A DNA stretch of 32,278 nucleotides from Pirellulales bacterium (GTDB lineage: Bacteria; Planctomycetota; Planctomycetia; Pirellulales; Lacipirellulaceae), in NCBI GenBank assembly GCA_016930815.1, contig JAFGFZ010000024.1, positions 1 through 32,278 of the forward strand, in the 5' to 3' direction. The notes under the pieces are model-generated. The model did not search any database. It was not told where the DNA came from and worked only from the letters and a program-made list of their open reading frames with translations. This document shows, piece after piece, positions 1 to 8,469 of this stretch (the first letter of the stretch is position 1; the number at the start of each line of letters is the position of its first letter). Made by a program: the position numbers and the translations under genes.

Positions 1-192
1 AGGAAAATCCCGCCTTATCGACAAATAGGGCGTGCAACCCCTAAAATTCCGCTCCCTAACATCAACGCATGAAATATGCGGGCTAAGGCACCTACGGGGA
101 AACCCAGATACGGATCTATGTCGAAACCTATAATGATCTCTGCTCCTCCTCTACTCGACTGGCTCCGTGAGAAATCAGACTTTTGATCGAAC
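1..192. other. No gene seen at the left edge
   Basis: I find no convincing coding region, RNA gene or terminator in these 192 bases downstream of the thioredoxin-like gene. The open frames here lack start context and family resemblance. Confidence 0.5.
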
Positions 193-672
193 CTACTTCT
201 TCTCCTCGCCATCGGTCGAGGCAGGTTGACGGGGGCCTGCCTGGGCTGTCCGCGCGGCCGGTTCGAGATAAGTGGCAAGTTGCTCCGGTCCGATAAAACC
301 TTCAATGCGGCCGACAATCTTACCATCGGGAGCAACAATGAATGTCGTTGGGAAGACACGGACTCTTAGCTTGCGAACCAGATCCGGACTAACGGAATTA
401 TCAATGGCCACCGCTTCGAAATTTCTCTCGATGGTTGTCATGATTTGTGGTTTGCCATACGATTCCTGCTCCATCTTGCGGCAGAAGTGGCAATTCTGTG
501 CCGTGACGAAGAGGAGCATTGGCCGGCCCGTCTTCCGAGACGAATGCCAGGCATCTGCATACTTCATGTGGCGGAATACTGACTTTACAGATTCGTTCGC
601 GTATAACGATTGGGTAAACCAAATGGCAAAAAGCGCGATGGATAGGGGCAGAAATCGGTAGGAATAGCGCAT
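193..672 (-). CDS. Exported thioredoxin-like protein (CHFC active site)
   Basis: A 159-residue protein, probably a periplasmic thiol-disulfide reductase or thioredoxin-fold chaperone. Residues 1-25 form a signal peptide (basic start, hydrophobic core, cleavage near SLYA). The thioredoxin-type CxxC is C61-H-F-C64, and the cis-proline region appears as VFPTTFIV followed by PDGKIVGRIEG, typical of the thioredoxin_7/SoxW-like group. The tail is polar and low in complexity. The open frame extends upstream to 891, but I chose the ATG at 672 because only that start puts the signal peptide at the N-terminus; a weak GGTGA precedes it. It diverges from the amidohydrolase gene with about 400 bp between them. 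The partner protein is unknown. Confidence 0.85.
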   Translation of the reverse strand: MRYSYRFLPLSIALFAIWFTQSLYANESVKSVFRHMKYADAWHSSRKTGRPMLLFVTAQNCHFCRKMEQESYGKPQIMTTIERNFEAVAIDNSVSPDLVRKLRVRVFPTTFIVAPDGKIVGRIEGFIGPEQLATYLEPAARTAQAGPRQPASTDGEEKK

Positions 673-753
673 AGATTCACCGTACCATAGGATAATTGGA
701 GGGGAACCGAAGACGTGTTTGGATTGGTTATCGGAAAAATAAAATGCTTCAGA

Positions 754-771
754 TGTGTGAATTGGCACACA
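754..771. promoter_or_regulatory. Inverted repeat TGTGTG-N6-CACACA upstream of the thioredoxin-like gene
   Basis: This is a perfect 6-6-6 palindrome about 80-100 bp upstream of the minus-strand thioredoxin-like start at 672. The layout resembles CRP/FNR-type operators, but the half-sites do not match those consensus sequences exactly. The rest of the 673-1071 spacer holds only a TATAAT-like hexamer (925-930) with no well-spaced -35 box. Confidence 0.3.
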
Positions 772-1071
772 AATGAAAGAGTTGCCCATTGGCGTGAATC
801 GATGCAATCGTAAAGACCGTGCCCCAGCAGATTGAGACTGACATATGCGGCAGGTAATCCCTAAATCGTTAGATAAACAATAATGGCCCACCTTGATAAT
901 TGGGCTGCCGGTCAGGCAAATTGATATAATCGATGCATATTCTCATCATGGGGACTTTTGTTGCTCAAACGTCTGGTGGCAGATGGCCATCTTTCAAAAT
1001 TTGGAACACTTCAGCCAATTGCAGCAACTATTTGACACTTAAAGGACTTGTTGAACAGGAGGAGTCGTGAA

Positions 1072-2793
1072 ATGATCCGTCAAAGAAGTTTTGTTCCTTC
1101 GGCCTGGTTTGGCTGCATCGTGCCGGTGATATGGTGCAGCAGTTTCCCTGGCTTGGCGACCGCTGCCGGTAAACCGGATAAGGATGCCTCCTACGCCATC
1201 ACCGGAGCCCGCATATGGACGGGAAATCCATTCCAGCCCCGGGCTGAAGCGATTGCCATCCGGGACGATCGGATTGTTGCGGTGGGAAGTGACGAAGCGG
1301 TCCGGCCATGGATCGGCCCGAATACGGATCATCTTGCCGCTTCCGGCCGGTTTGTCGCGCCTGGATTTATTGATGCGCATATCCATTTCATCGAGGGCGG
1401 CTTGCGATTGGCTTCCGTGCAACTCCGCGATGCCAAGACTCGTGATGATTTCGTTCAACGGATCCGCGATTTTGCGTCCACCGTCGAGCCAGGGACATGG
1501 ATTACCGGTGGCGATTGGGATCACACTCTCTGGGGTGGCGAGTTGCCAAGCCGCGATTGGATCGATTTCGCAACAGCCAACCATCCCGTTTGGATGAATC
1601 GATTGGATGGACACATGGCTCTGGCCAACTCGGCTGCACTCTCCAAAGCAGGGATTTCCCAAGAGACGGAAAGTCCGGCAGGCGGCACGATTGTCCGGGA
1701 TGCCGAGGGATTGCCGACTGGGATCTTGAAAGACAATGCGATGGCCCTGGTGGAACGCGTCATTCCCAATCCCACCAGCCAGCAAAACGACCGCGCGCTC
1801 CGCGCAGCCATGGAATATGTCGCGGCGCAGGGAGTCACATCGGTCCACCATATGGGGACGTGGGCTGATCTGGAGGTCTTTGAACGGGCCCATCGCGAAG
1901 GCGCTTTGACAACCCGGATCTATGCCGCCGTACCATTGGCGACCTGGCAGCGGTTGAAAGACCGGATCGACTCCGACGGCCGCGGGGATGCGTGGCTTCG
2001 TATCGGTGGCCTGAAGGGATTTGTCGATGGTTCGCTGGGATCCCATACGGCCGCTTTTCTCGAACCATACACGGATGCGCCCAGGGACCGGGGCCTTCTG
2101 GTAAATTCCCGTGAGGACTTGTACGAGCAGATTTTAGGTGGCGATCGGGCTGGTCTGCAGGTGATCGTCCATGCCATCGGTGATCGAGCGATTCGGATGC
2201 AGCTTGATATCTTTGAGCAGGTCATTACTGAAAACGGTGCCCGTGATCGGCGGTTCCGTATCGAACATGCTCAACATATTGCACCCACTGACATCCCGCG
2301 ATTCGGTGAGCTTGATATCATTCCGAGCATGCAGCCGTACCATTGCATTGACGATGGCCGCTGGGCCGAACCGCTGATCGGAGCCGAGCGGGTCAAGACG
2401 ACCTATGCTTTCCGGTCTCTCATCGAAGCTGGCTGCCGGCCCGCGTTTGGTAGCGATTGGTATGTCGCCCCAGCAACGCCACTGGATGGCATCTACGCAG
2501 CCGTCACGCGGCGGACACTCGATGGGAAGAATCCAAACGGCTGGGTGCCCGAACAAAAAATATCGGTCGAAGCGGCATTACAGGCCTATACAGCCAATGC
2601 CGCCTACGCATCGAACGAAGAAGATATCAAAGGCACCCTCCAACCGGGCAAATTAGCCGACCTTGTTCTTCTAGATCGTGATCCGACCGAAATCATGCCA
2701 AACGACATCCGCCATATCCGAATCGATATGACCATGGTTGGGGGGAAAATCGTCTACGAGCGGAAAGAGGCATCAAATGCCTGCAGTAACTGA
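1072..2793 (+). CDS. Exported YtcJ-family amidohydrolase (metal-dependent)
   Basis: A 573-residue amidohydrolase of the Amidohydro_3/YtcJ type, which hydrolyses amide or formamide-like bonds; the substrate is not predictable. Visible metal-site signatures in order are AHIHFIEGG (HxH), the GFVDGSLGSHTAAF segment, VIVHAIGDRA, RIEHAQHIAP and the C-terminal FGSDWYVAP aspartate motif. The N-terminus (about 30 residues, hydrophobic core, ending ATAAG) looks like a signal peptide, so it probably acts in the periplasm. The frame opens at a TTG at 1048, but the ATG at 1072 has an excellent ribosome site (AGGAGGAG at 1057-1064, spacing 7). Its 3' end overlaps pntB tail to tail by 40 bp. Confidence 0.9.
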   Translation: MIRQRSFVPSAWFGCIVPVIWCSSFPGLATAAGKPDKDASYAITGARIWTGNPFQPRAEAIAIRDDRIVAVGSDEAVRPWIGPNTDHLAASGRFVAPGFIDAHIHFIEGGLRLASVQLRDAKTRDDFVQRIRDFASTVEPGTWITGGDWDHTLWGGELPSRDWIDFATANHPVWMNRLDGHMALANSAALSKAGISQETESPAGGTIVRDAEGLPTGILKDNAMALVERVIPNPTSQQNDRALRAAMEYVAAQGVTSVHHMGTWADLEVFERAHREGALTTRIYAAVPLATWQRLKDRIDSDGRGDAWLRIGGLKGFVDGSLGSHTAAFLEPYTDAPRDRGLLVNSREDLYEQILGGDRAGLQVIVHAIGDRAIRMQLDIFEQVITENGARDRRFRIEHAQHIAPTDIPRFGELDIIPSMQPYHCIDDGRWAEPLIGAERVKTTYAFRSLIEAGCRPAFGSDWYVAPATPLDGIYAAVTRRTLDGKNPNGWVPEQKISVEAALQAYTANAAYASNEEDIKGTLQPGKLADLVLLDRDPTEIMPNDIRHIRIDMTMVGGKIVYERKEASNACSN

Positions 2794-4178
2794 TTCAAGG
2801 TATCTTTTGCATTTCCCGCTAGAAGAATCGTTTTGGGGCTGTGATAAAGGGGGTTTTCTACCCCAGAATAGCCTGGGCGTTCGTCCAAATTGCATACCAG
2901 GACGTATCTGGCCTCATGGGCAGCGAGAATCGGCATGCCCGAGATGGGTGTTCCCTTGGCAGTGATTGCAGCCGGATTGACGACATCGCATGCTCCCACG
3001 ATCAGTGCCAGGTCCGTCTCTTGAAACTGGGAGTTGATTTCAGGCAGGTCAAACAGCATCTCGGGATCCGCATCGGCCTCGGCAAGCAATACGTGCATGT
3101 GACCGGGCATTCGCCCGGCAACCGGATGGATCGCGAATCGGACCTTTTTGCCATGTTGTTTGAGCCAGTTCGTGATTTTTACAATCTCAAACTGGGCATG
3201 AGCCAGTGCCATCCCGTATCCAGGAATGATGATGACCGTCTGGGAATCTCGGATTACTTCAACAGCATGGTCGATTGGGGTTCCATCTTGGGATACTGGC
3301 TCTGGCGTGGGAAACAGCGATGGTGTGATAAGATTTTGATCCTGAGGCGCAGTCGCGATGGATTGTAAATCATCGGCGACAAGAACCTTGAATAGAGTAC
3401 GGTTCATCGCCTTGCACATGACATGCGTGAGAATAGAACCTGAGGCGGCCACTGTAGCCCCGCACGCGATGAGCAGCCGATTCTGAATAATGATCCCGCA
3501 GAATGATGCTGCCACTCCTGCCGTGGCATTGAGAAAAGAAATCAGTACTGGCATATCAGCACCACCGATTCGGATGGCGAATACAGCGCCCAATAGAATC
3601 GACAGCCCAATCAAGACCAGGGAAGCAATAAAAAGCGGCAAGCCAGAAGAAAATACCGCAAATGCACCGAATGCCGCCAATCCCACGACGATCACAACGA
3701 GAATGAAGTTGTGTTTTGGCAATAAAATAGGCGTTTGGCGAACCAATCCGGCAAGTTTCGCACTGGCGACCATGCTGCCATTGAACGTGGCTGCGCCAAT
3801 AATAATTCCCAGGATACCAGACAACTGTTCAACCAAACGGAAGTCGCTTTGGTCTCGTGTCAACTCAACAAAAGAGATCAGGAAGGCAGCAATTCCGCCC
3901 GCACCATGCTGGAATGCAACCATTGCAGGAATTTGGATCATTGTGACGCGTCGCGCCACAAGCCATCCAACGGCGCCGCCCACAGCCAACGCGAGAACCA
4001 CAACGATCGGTTCCTGGAGCGTGTTCCGGACCAGAACAACCATCATGGCGCACAGTAGGGCGAAGGAGGCAGTCCAATTTCCACATCGAGCAATTTGCGG
4101 AGTCTTGAATTGACCCAAGGCAAGGAAGAGGATCGCGATGATTATGGAATCGATTAAAAGACTCCAAGTGCTATCCAT
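2754..4178 (-). CDS. pntB: NAD(P) transhydrogenase subunit beta
   Basis: A 474-residue membrane subunit of the proton-translocating transhydrogenase, which moves hydride between NADH and NADP+ using the proton gradient. The first ~265 residues contain about eight or nine hydrophobic helices. The C-terminal domain III binds NADP(H), with the motifs GYGMALAHAQ, HPVAGRMPGHMHVLLAEA, DVVNPAA and GYSGVENPLY. The segment before the last motif reads NLDERP where E. coli has KRSM-type residues; I believe this is a natural family variant. It is the last gene of the gdh-pntAa-pntAb-pntB operon, 89 bp after pntAb. Its stop lies 40 bp inside the 3' end of the opposing amidohydrolase gene. Confidence 0.95.
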   Translation of the reverse strand: MDSTWSLLIDSIIIAILFLALGQFKTPQIARCGNWTASFALLCAMMVVLVRNTLQEPIVVVLALAVGGAVGWLVARRVTMIQIPAMVAFQHGAGGIAAFLISFVELTRDQSDFRLVEQLSGILGIIIGAATFNGSMVASAKLAGLVRQTPILLPKHNFILVVIVVGLAAFGAFAVFSSGLPLFIASLVLIGLSILLGAVFAIRIGGADMPVLISFLNATAGVAASFCGIIIQNRLLIACGATVAASGSILTHVMCKAMNRTLFKVLVADDLQSIATAPQDQNLITPSLFPTPEPVSQDGTPIDHAVEVIRDSQTVIIIPGYGMALAHAQFEIVKITNWLKQHGKKVRFAIHPVAGRMPGHMHVLLAEADADPEMLFDLPEINSQFQETDLALIVGACDVVNPAAITAKGTPISGMPILAAHEARYVLVCNLDERPGYSGVENPLYHSPKTILLAGNAKDTLNQLLQAFDASFRS

Positions 4179-4267
4179 GATATGTCCGATCGCAAGAACG
4201 TTGTATATAAACTCCCCAAGCGAGAAGAAATCGCCAATATGACCAACTTCTATTTTTCGCGAACCTT

Positions 4268-4558
4268 TCAGGAATGGGGCTCTTTTCGTTTAAACATCTT
4301 CAACATACGATCCGTGATCGCGAATCCACCAACCACGTTGAATGCAGCCAGGGCAATTGCCGATGCGCCGAGCCATTTTTCGAACGTGGTTGTATCGTCA
4401 GCGAATAGAAGAACGCCTCCTAGAATAGTTACCGCGGAGATCGCATTCGTCATGGACATGAGAGGTGTATGCAAACGTGTGGGAACGCGCGAGATCAATA
4501 GATATCCGATTATGAAAGATATTGCGAATACGGATACCATGAGCAAAAGGTTAACCAT
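4268..4558 (-). CDS. pntAB: NAD(P) transhydrogenase subunit alpha, membrane part (PntAb)
   Basis: A 96-residue protein corresponding to the C-terminal membrane segment of PntA, made as a separate chain as in many bacteria with split three-subunit transhydrogenases. It shows the signature RVPTRLHTPLMSMTNAIS and three or four hydrophobic helices. I chose the ATG at 4558 because GAGGAG (4566-4571) precedes it with spacing 7; the ATG at 4573 would overlap that ribosome site. It lies 26 bp after pntAa and 89 bp before pntB, as expected for coordinated assembly of the membrane domain. Confidence 0.93.
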   Translation of the reverse strand: MVNLLLMVSVFAISFIIGYLLISRVPTRLHTPLMSMTNAISAVTILGGVLLFADDTTTFEKWLGASAIALAAFNVVGGFAITDRMLKMFKRKEPHS

Positions 4559-4584
4559 TCTTTGACTCCTCAACCACCGTTGAA

Positions 4585-5751
4585 CTATGCCTCTTTCTTG
4601 TTTAAAGCCTTCAATATGCCCTGATGGACAATTTGACCATGGCGCACCACAAGTGAATGTTGCACGATTTCGTCGTCGTAGTCAGGCGCATCGGTGCCAT
4701 TTTTGAACAGGTTCTCAACGAAGTGAAGGACGTTATGCGCATAGAGCCAGCTGGCATGGACGGGCATCGATCCGGGGATATTCCATAAACCGCACAGATG
4801 AACTCGGTGCTTGACACATTCGTGTCCGGCTTCGGTGATTTGGCAGTTGCCGCCTTGATCGATTGAAACATCGATAATCACGGAACCGGGTTTCATTTTC
4901 TGGACCATCTCTTCGGTGATGAGTACCGGAGCAACTTCGCCGGGCACGAGGGCGCTGAGGATAACCACATCCGCCTCTTGCAAGTGCGGCTCGATTGCTT
5001 TTCGCTCTTTCTCTAACCACGGTTCGGGAAGGGCTTGGGCGTAACCGCCTTCACCAACGGACACCTCGCCAGGAACATCAAAACCCACGATTTTAGCGCC
5101 TAGGCTATCGGCCGCTTTCTGCGCTTCCTCCATGATATCCAAGGCCATGATGGATGCTCCCAACCGTTTTGCAGTCGCAATGGCCTGCAGCCCGACGACA
5201 CCGGTGCCAATGATGAAAAATTTCGCCGGTTTGATCATCCCGATCGCGGTCCCGATCATCGGAATGAACTTCGGGCACCGATTCGCGCCGATAAGGACCG
5301 ACTTGTAGCCCGTGATGGTGCTCATGGAGGTCAAGGCATCCATCGTTTGGGCACGCGAAATCCGGGGAATACCGTCCATGGTCATAGCAGTGACGTTTTT
5401 TTCCGCTAGCATCTTGATCATTTCATGGTTCGAAGGCGCTGCGGGATGCAGGAATGAAACCAGAAGCGTCCCCGGCTGCATCATCTCGACTTCGTGTCTG
5501 CCGGCTTGCTTGTTGAACCAGGGCTGTTTTACTTTCAAGATGACATTGGATCTGGCAAATAGTTCTTCGGGATTGTCGACGATTTGTGTTCCGGCAGCCA
5601 TATATTCCGCATCGGATTGCAGTGCCCCATCGCCTGCCGACGACTGGACGAGGACATCAAATCCCATCTTGAGGAATCCCGGCACCGTTTCCGGTAACGC
5701 AGCAACCCGCATTTCATCGTCCAGGATTTCCTTTGGAATTCCGAGAATCAT
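4585..5751 (-). CDS. pntAA: NAD(P) transhydrogenase subunit alpha, NAD-binding part (PntAa)
   Basis: A 388-residue soluble domain I that binds NAD(H). It shows the N-terminal GIPKE...RVAALPE motif shared with alanine dehydrogenase, the transhydrogenase signature IPRISRAQTMDALTSMSTIT and a Rossmann fold starting IGTGVVGLQA. The segment DVSIDQGGNCQITE follows. The length is normal for a split alpha subunit. GGAG about 10 bases before the ATG is a plausible ribosome site. It follows the glutamate dehydrogenase gene by 67 bp on the same strand. Confidence 0.95.
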   Translation of the reverse strand: MILGIPKEILDDEMRVAALPETVPGFLKMGFDVLVQSSAGDGALQSDAEYMAAGTQIVDNPEELFARSNVILKVKQPWFNKQAGRHEVEMMQPGTLLVSFLHPAAPSNHEMIKMLAEKNVTAMTMDGIPRISRAQTMDALTSMSTITGYKSVLIGANRCPKFIPMIGTAIGMIKPAKFFIIGTGVVGLQAIATAKRLGASIMALDIMEEAQKAADSLGAKIVGFDVPGEVSVGEGGYAQALPEPWLEKERKAIEPHLQEADVVILSALVPGEVAPVLITEEMVQKMKPGSVIIDVSIDQGGNCQITEAGHECVKHRVHLCGLWNIPGSMPVHASWLYAHNVLHFVENLFKNGTDAPDYDDEIVQHSLVVRHGQIVHQGILKALNKKEA

Positions 5752-5818
5752 TGAACTGAGACTCCATATAGTGGCAGAATTGGTAGTGATGCAGCGTATT
5801 ATAATACGGCCTTAAATT

Positions 5819-7105
5819 TCACGGCAATAGGCCGCGGGCAATGATCCCATCGCGAACTCTGGCCACGGCAATATCCATCGCCGCTTGCCGCATTGTTGAA
5901 TGTGTCTTTTGGGCATGGGAAAAGACCATTTCAAAAGTGCTTTTCATGCGATGGTTAAGGCGGTGTTGCACCTCTTCCAGTGTCATCTGGTCCCGTTGAG
6001 TTTCCTGTGTGTATTCCAGGTAGGACACGAATACGCCACCCGCATTGCAGAGAATGTCCGGAATGACGAAAACGCTTCGCTGGCGCAGGATATCGTCAGC
6101 CAGTGGCGTCATTGGCGCATTGGCTCCTTCGGCGATGATCCGCGATCGAATTCGACCAGCATTCTCCTCGGTGATTGCCGAATGCGTTGCGGCGGGGACC
6201 AGCACATCGCAATCCGCTTCCAATACTTCTTCCAGAGGGATCTCGGTGCCGCCATGGAATCCCTTGACATTCCCCGAGGTTTGGACATGTTCGATGAGTT
6301 CTGGCACGTTCAGGCCGTCGGGATTGGAAATTCCACCACTGATATCGGAGACCGCCACGATGGTCGCTCCGTGCTGCGATAGGAGTGAGGCTGTCACCGA
6401 GCCGACATTGCCGAATCCTTGCACCGCGACACGCAGGTTCGAAAGATTCAGATCCAGGCGTTCGCAGGCGGCCGCGATGGTGGAAACGACCCCGTAACCA
6501 GTCGCCTCGCGCCGGCCAGGAATTCCACCAAGGATGACTGGCTTGCCGGTCACAAAACAGCCGGTGGTGATCGAAACGGCGCCACTGTAGGAGATACAGT
6601 CGCGGATATGGCCCATATCCTGTTCGTTCGTGCCCATATCGGGGGCCGGGACATAGATCTCCGGCCCGACGTGCCTCCTCACGCCGCGTATGAAACCTCG
6701 AATCAGAACTTCCTTTTCCGACGGTTTGAGCCGGTTGGGATCGTAGCGGATCCCCGATTTACCACCACCAAAAGGAACACCGATTAGAGATGTTTTCCAA
6801 GTCATTTCCATGGCCAGGCCGGTGATTTCATTGAGACTCACCGTGGAGGTCATACGGATGCCGCCCTTGGTTGGTCCGAGTGCGTCGTTGTGGCGCACGA
6901 GGAAGACTTTCGCGTGGAGCATCCGGCCGTCATGGGTCACAGGATGGATTCGCGTGGTGATTTGCTCCGCAGGTTCGATAATCCGGCGAGTGATGTCTTT
7001 CGCCAAGCCGAGTCTCCCGGCGGTTTGCTGAACATTCCATAATGCGGTTTGCAGTCCTGAACTGCGGGCGGCAGCCGCGGGCGGACTTAAGTATTCAGTG
7101 ATCAT
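5819..7105 (-). CDS. gdhA: Glutamate dehydrogenase
   Basis: A 428-residue hexameric-type glutamate dehydrogenase, which interconverts glutamate with 2-oxoglutarate and ammonia. Conserved elements are GPTKGGIRM (K80), TWKTSLIGVPFGGGKSG with the catalytic-type lysine (K116), PAPDMGTNEQDM and the Rossmann segment VQGFGNVGS, then EGANAP and DILCNAGGV near the C-terminus. The coenzyme cannot be assigned with confidence. It is the first gene of an operon with pntAa, pntAb and pntB, so it is likely tied to the NADPH/NADH balance set by transhydrogenase. A GGAA lies about 9 bases before the ATG. The 171-bp upstream spacer shows no clear promoter. Confidence 0.95.
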   Translation of the reverse strand: MITEYLSPPAAAARSSGLQTALWNVQQTAGRLGLAKDITRRIIEPAEQITTRIHPVTHDGRMLHAKVFLVRHNDALGPTKGGIRMTSTVSLNEITGLAMEMTWKTSLIGVPFGGGKSGIRYDPNRLKPSEKEVLIRGFIRGVRRHVGPEIYVPAPDMGTNEQDMGHIRDCISYSGAVSITTGCFVTGKPVILGGIPGRREATGYGVVSTIAAACERLDLNLSNLRVAVQGFGNVGSVTASLLSQHGATIVAVSDISGGISNPDGLNVPELIEHVQTSGNVKGFHGGTEIPLEEVLEADCDVLVPAATHSAITEENAGRIRSRIIAEGANAPMTPLADDILRQRSVFVIPDILCNAGGVFVSYLEYTQETQRDQMTLEEVQHRLNHRMKSTFEMVFSHAQKTHSTMRQAAMDIAVARVRDGIIARGLLP

Positions 7106-7276
7106 AACTCTGTTCCATTAGAAACATTCTTCATCGTAAAAATTCCTCCCTTCAGACTTAAGGGAAAGGTGAATCCAACGCAACTGGCCATTGGCAGACA
7201 ATCCAGTCAATTACCGTGGCTTTTCATGAGATGCAACATGCTTTTTTGTTTTTCTTCCAGCCAGTTGGTTTCAATC

Positions 7277-7915
7277 CTAGTCCACCGATTTCCTTGCTCT
7301 TAGTACAACAAAGGAACCCTCACCATATCCTTGGCGGACTATCTCAGGAGAATGCAGGCTGGACAAGTCTCGAAAGATCGTCTGAGCAAATTTAAATTCC
7401 TCAAAATGACTATTCTTCATGAATGAGACAACTTCTTGAACCGAATAGAACTGGGCTTCCGCGTAAAAGGGGCTTTCACTCTGGTGCTCCTGATACATAC
7501 GGCCAAGTGGGCTTTCTCGGTCAATCAATCCGACTAAAAAGAAGCCACCGCGTTTGAGCACTCTGTGGACCTCGCGAAAAGAAATTCCGACGTCGTCCAG
7601 GAAACACAACGTGGTAACCATGAGCACGAAGTCGAACGTTTCATCCATGAACGGCAGAGCTTCCGCGACGGCTTGGACAACTTGGATCCCCCTCTGCCGG
7701 GCAATCATGGCCATTGCCGTTGACGGTTCAATCCCTATCCGGAGACCCAAAGGAGCAGCAAACCGCCCGGTGCCTACGCCTATCTCAATTCCAATTCCAC
7801 GCGGGGGCAGCAGACTCTTGACAGCGCGGAGTTCCGATTGATAGGCAAACCGGTTCCTTTCGAACCAAGCCTCATATCTGGCCGCATGTTCCTCAAAAGG
7901 CCCAACTTTTGGCAT
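7277..7915 (-). CDS. Class I SAM-dependent methyltransferase
   Basis: A 212-residue methyltransferase of the Methyltransf_11 type. Motif I is IGIEIGVGTGRFA, followed by the acidic strand GIEPS, AEALPFMDETFDFVLMV (motif II region) and VLKRGGFFLVG (motif III). The acceptor substrate is unknown: no substrate-specific domain is visible. Stand-alone proteins of this kind act on small molecules, quinones or lipids. GGAG sits only two bases before the ATG, so initiation may be weak or coupled to an upstream frame. No functional partner is evident nearby. Confidence 0.88.
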   Translation of the reverse strand: MPKVGPFEEHAARYEAWFERNRFAYQSELRAVKSLLPPRGIGIEIGVGTGRFAAPLGLRIGIEPSTAMAMIARQRGIQVVQAVAEALPFMDETFDFVLMVTTLCFLDDVGISFREVHRVLKRGGFFLVGLIDRESPLGRMYQEHQSESPFYAEAQFYSVQEVVSFMKNSHFEEFKFAQTIFRDLSSLHSPEIVRQGYGEGSFVVLRARKSVD

Positions 7916-8165
7916 GTCTCCAACTTCGCCGTTGCTTACTGGTGTCCAACTCCCTAAGAAGAGTTGTCGGCCACTTTCTCGGAGGTAACTCCTGTTGCAA
8001 AACGACCTCAGACCACTCGATCACCGCACGGCCAACCGTGCTTTCCTCATAAAGAAACCATTCAAAAAATCCTATCAACGAGGGACCAGGCCGTCCATAA
8101 TAGCTCGGCAAAAAGCATCGCAGATACTGCAGGGTGTTTGCATTTTGCGACTGTAATAGCGTCAT
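7893..8165 (-). CDS. Doubtful small ORF overlapping the methyltransferase start
   Basis: A 90-codon frame with protein-like composition (aromatic-rich middle, Trp-containing tail) that I do not recognise. It overlaps the first 23 bp of the methyltransferase gene. Its 5' end lies over the distal half of a predicted sigma-54 enhancer pair (8138-8150), which argues that this stretch is regulatory rather than coding. It could also be the remnant of an older gene. Confidence 0.22.
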   Translation of the reverse strand: MTLLQSQNANTLQYLRCFLPSYYGRPGPSLIGFFEWFLYEESTVGRAVIEWSEVVLQQELPPRKWPTTLLRELDTSKQRRSWRHAKSWAF

Positions 8166-8183
8166 CTAAATTGCATTATGCAA
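8138..8183 (+). promoter_or_regulatory. Paired enhancer sites (UAS) for the sigma-54 promoter at 8274
   Basis: There are two 13-bp palindromes, TTGC-ATTTT-GCGA (8138-8150) and TTGC-ATTAT-GCAA (8171-8183). Their starts are 33 bp apart and their centres lie 142 and 109 bp upstream of the -12 G at 8286. The same pair with the same spacing recurs before three other sigma-54 promoters in this window. They are inferred binding sites for the activator encoded at 9356-10720. Confidence 0.8.
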
Positions 8184-8273
8184 CTCAAGGGATTTCTCAC
8201 TTTCCTTGGTCTTATCTGCGTAAGTCCCATCCATGAGAAGACTTGCATTTTTTCAATCATTGTGGATCGTTTG

Positions 8274-8287
8274 GGCACAGCTATTGC
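8274..8287 (+). promoter_or_regulatory. Sigma-54 (-24/-12) promoter P1
   Basis: GGCAC-N5-TTGC with the obligatory GG-N10-GC spacing, a near-perfect RpoN promoter. The predicted transcription start is about 8298, upstream of the small genes at 8470 and 8789. The paired enhancers lie at 8138-8183. Confidence 0.85.
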
Positions 8288-8469
8288 GATTCCATACTGA
8301 ATGATGTCTATCAGGAATGCATTTCTTTGTCGCCAAATGCAATCGGTATGGATCGCGACGAAGGGAGAATTAAGAACTCTTGCGGTGAAGGTTCTTGAAG
8401 ATCACTTAGATTCAACATGCCTATGGATTCGAAGTCCCAGGAGATGAATATGCATTTGAGGCGAGTGTG

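Noticed and set aside
925-930. TATAAT hexamer before the amidohydrolase as a sigma-70 promoter
   Set aside because: The only TTGATA-like -35 box is 26 bp away, too far for a normal promoter.
1039-2046. 335-codon minus-strand open frame opposite the amidohydrolase
   Set aside because: It is a mirror frame of a gene with clear active-site motifs; its peptide has no recognisable pattern.
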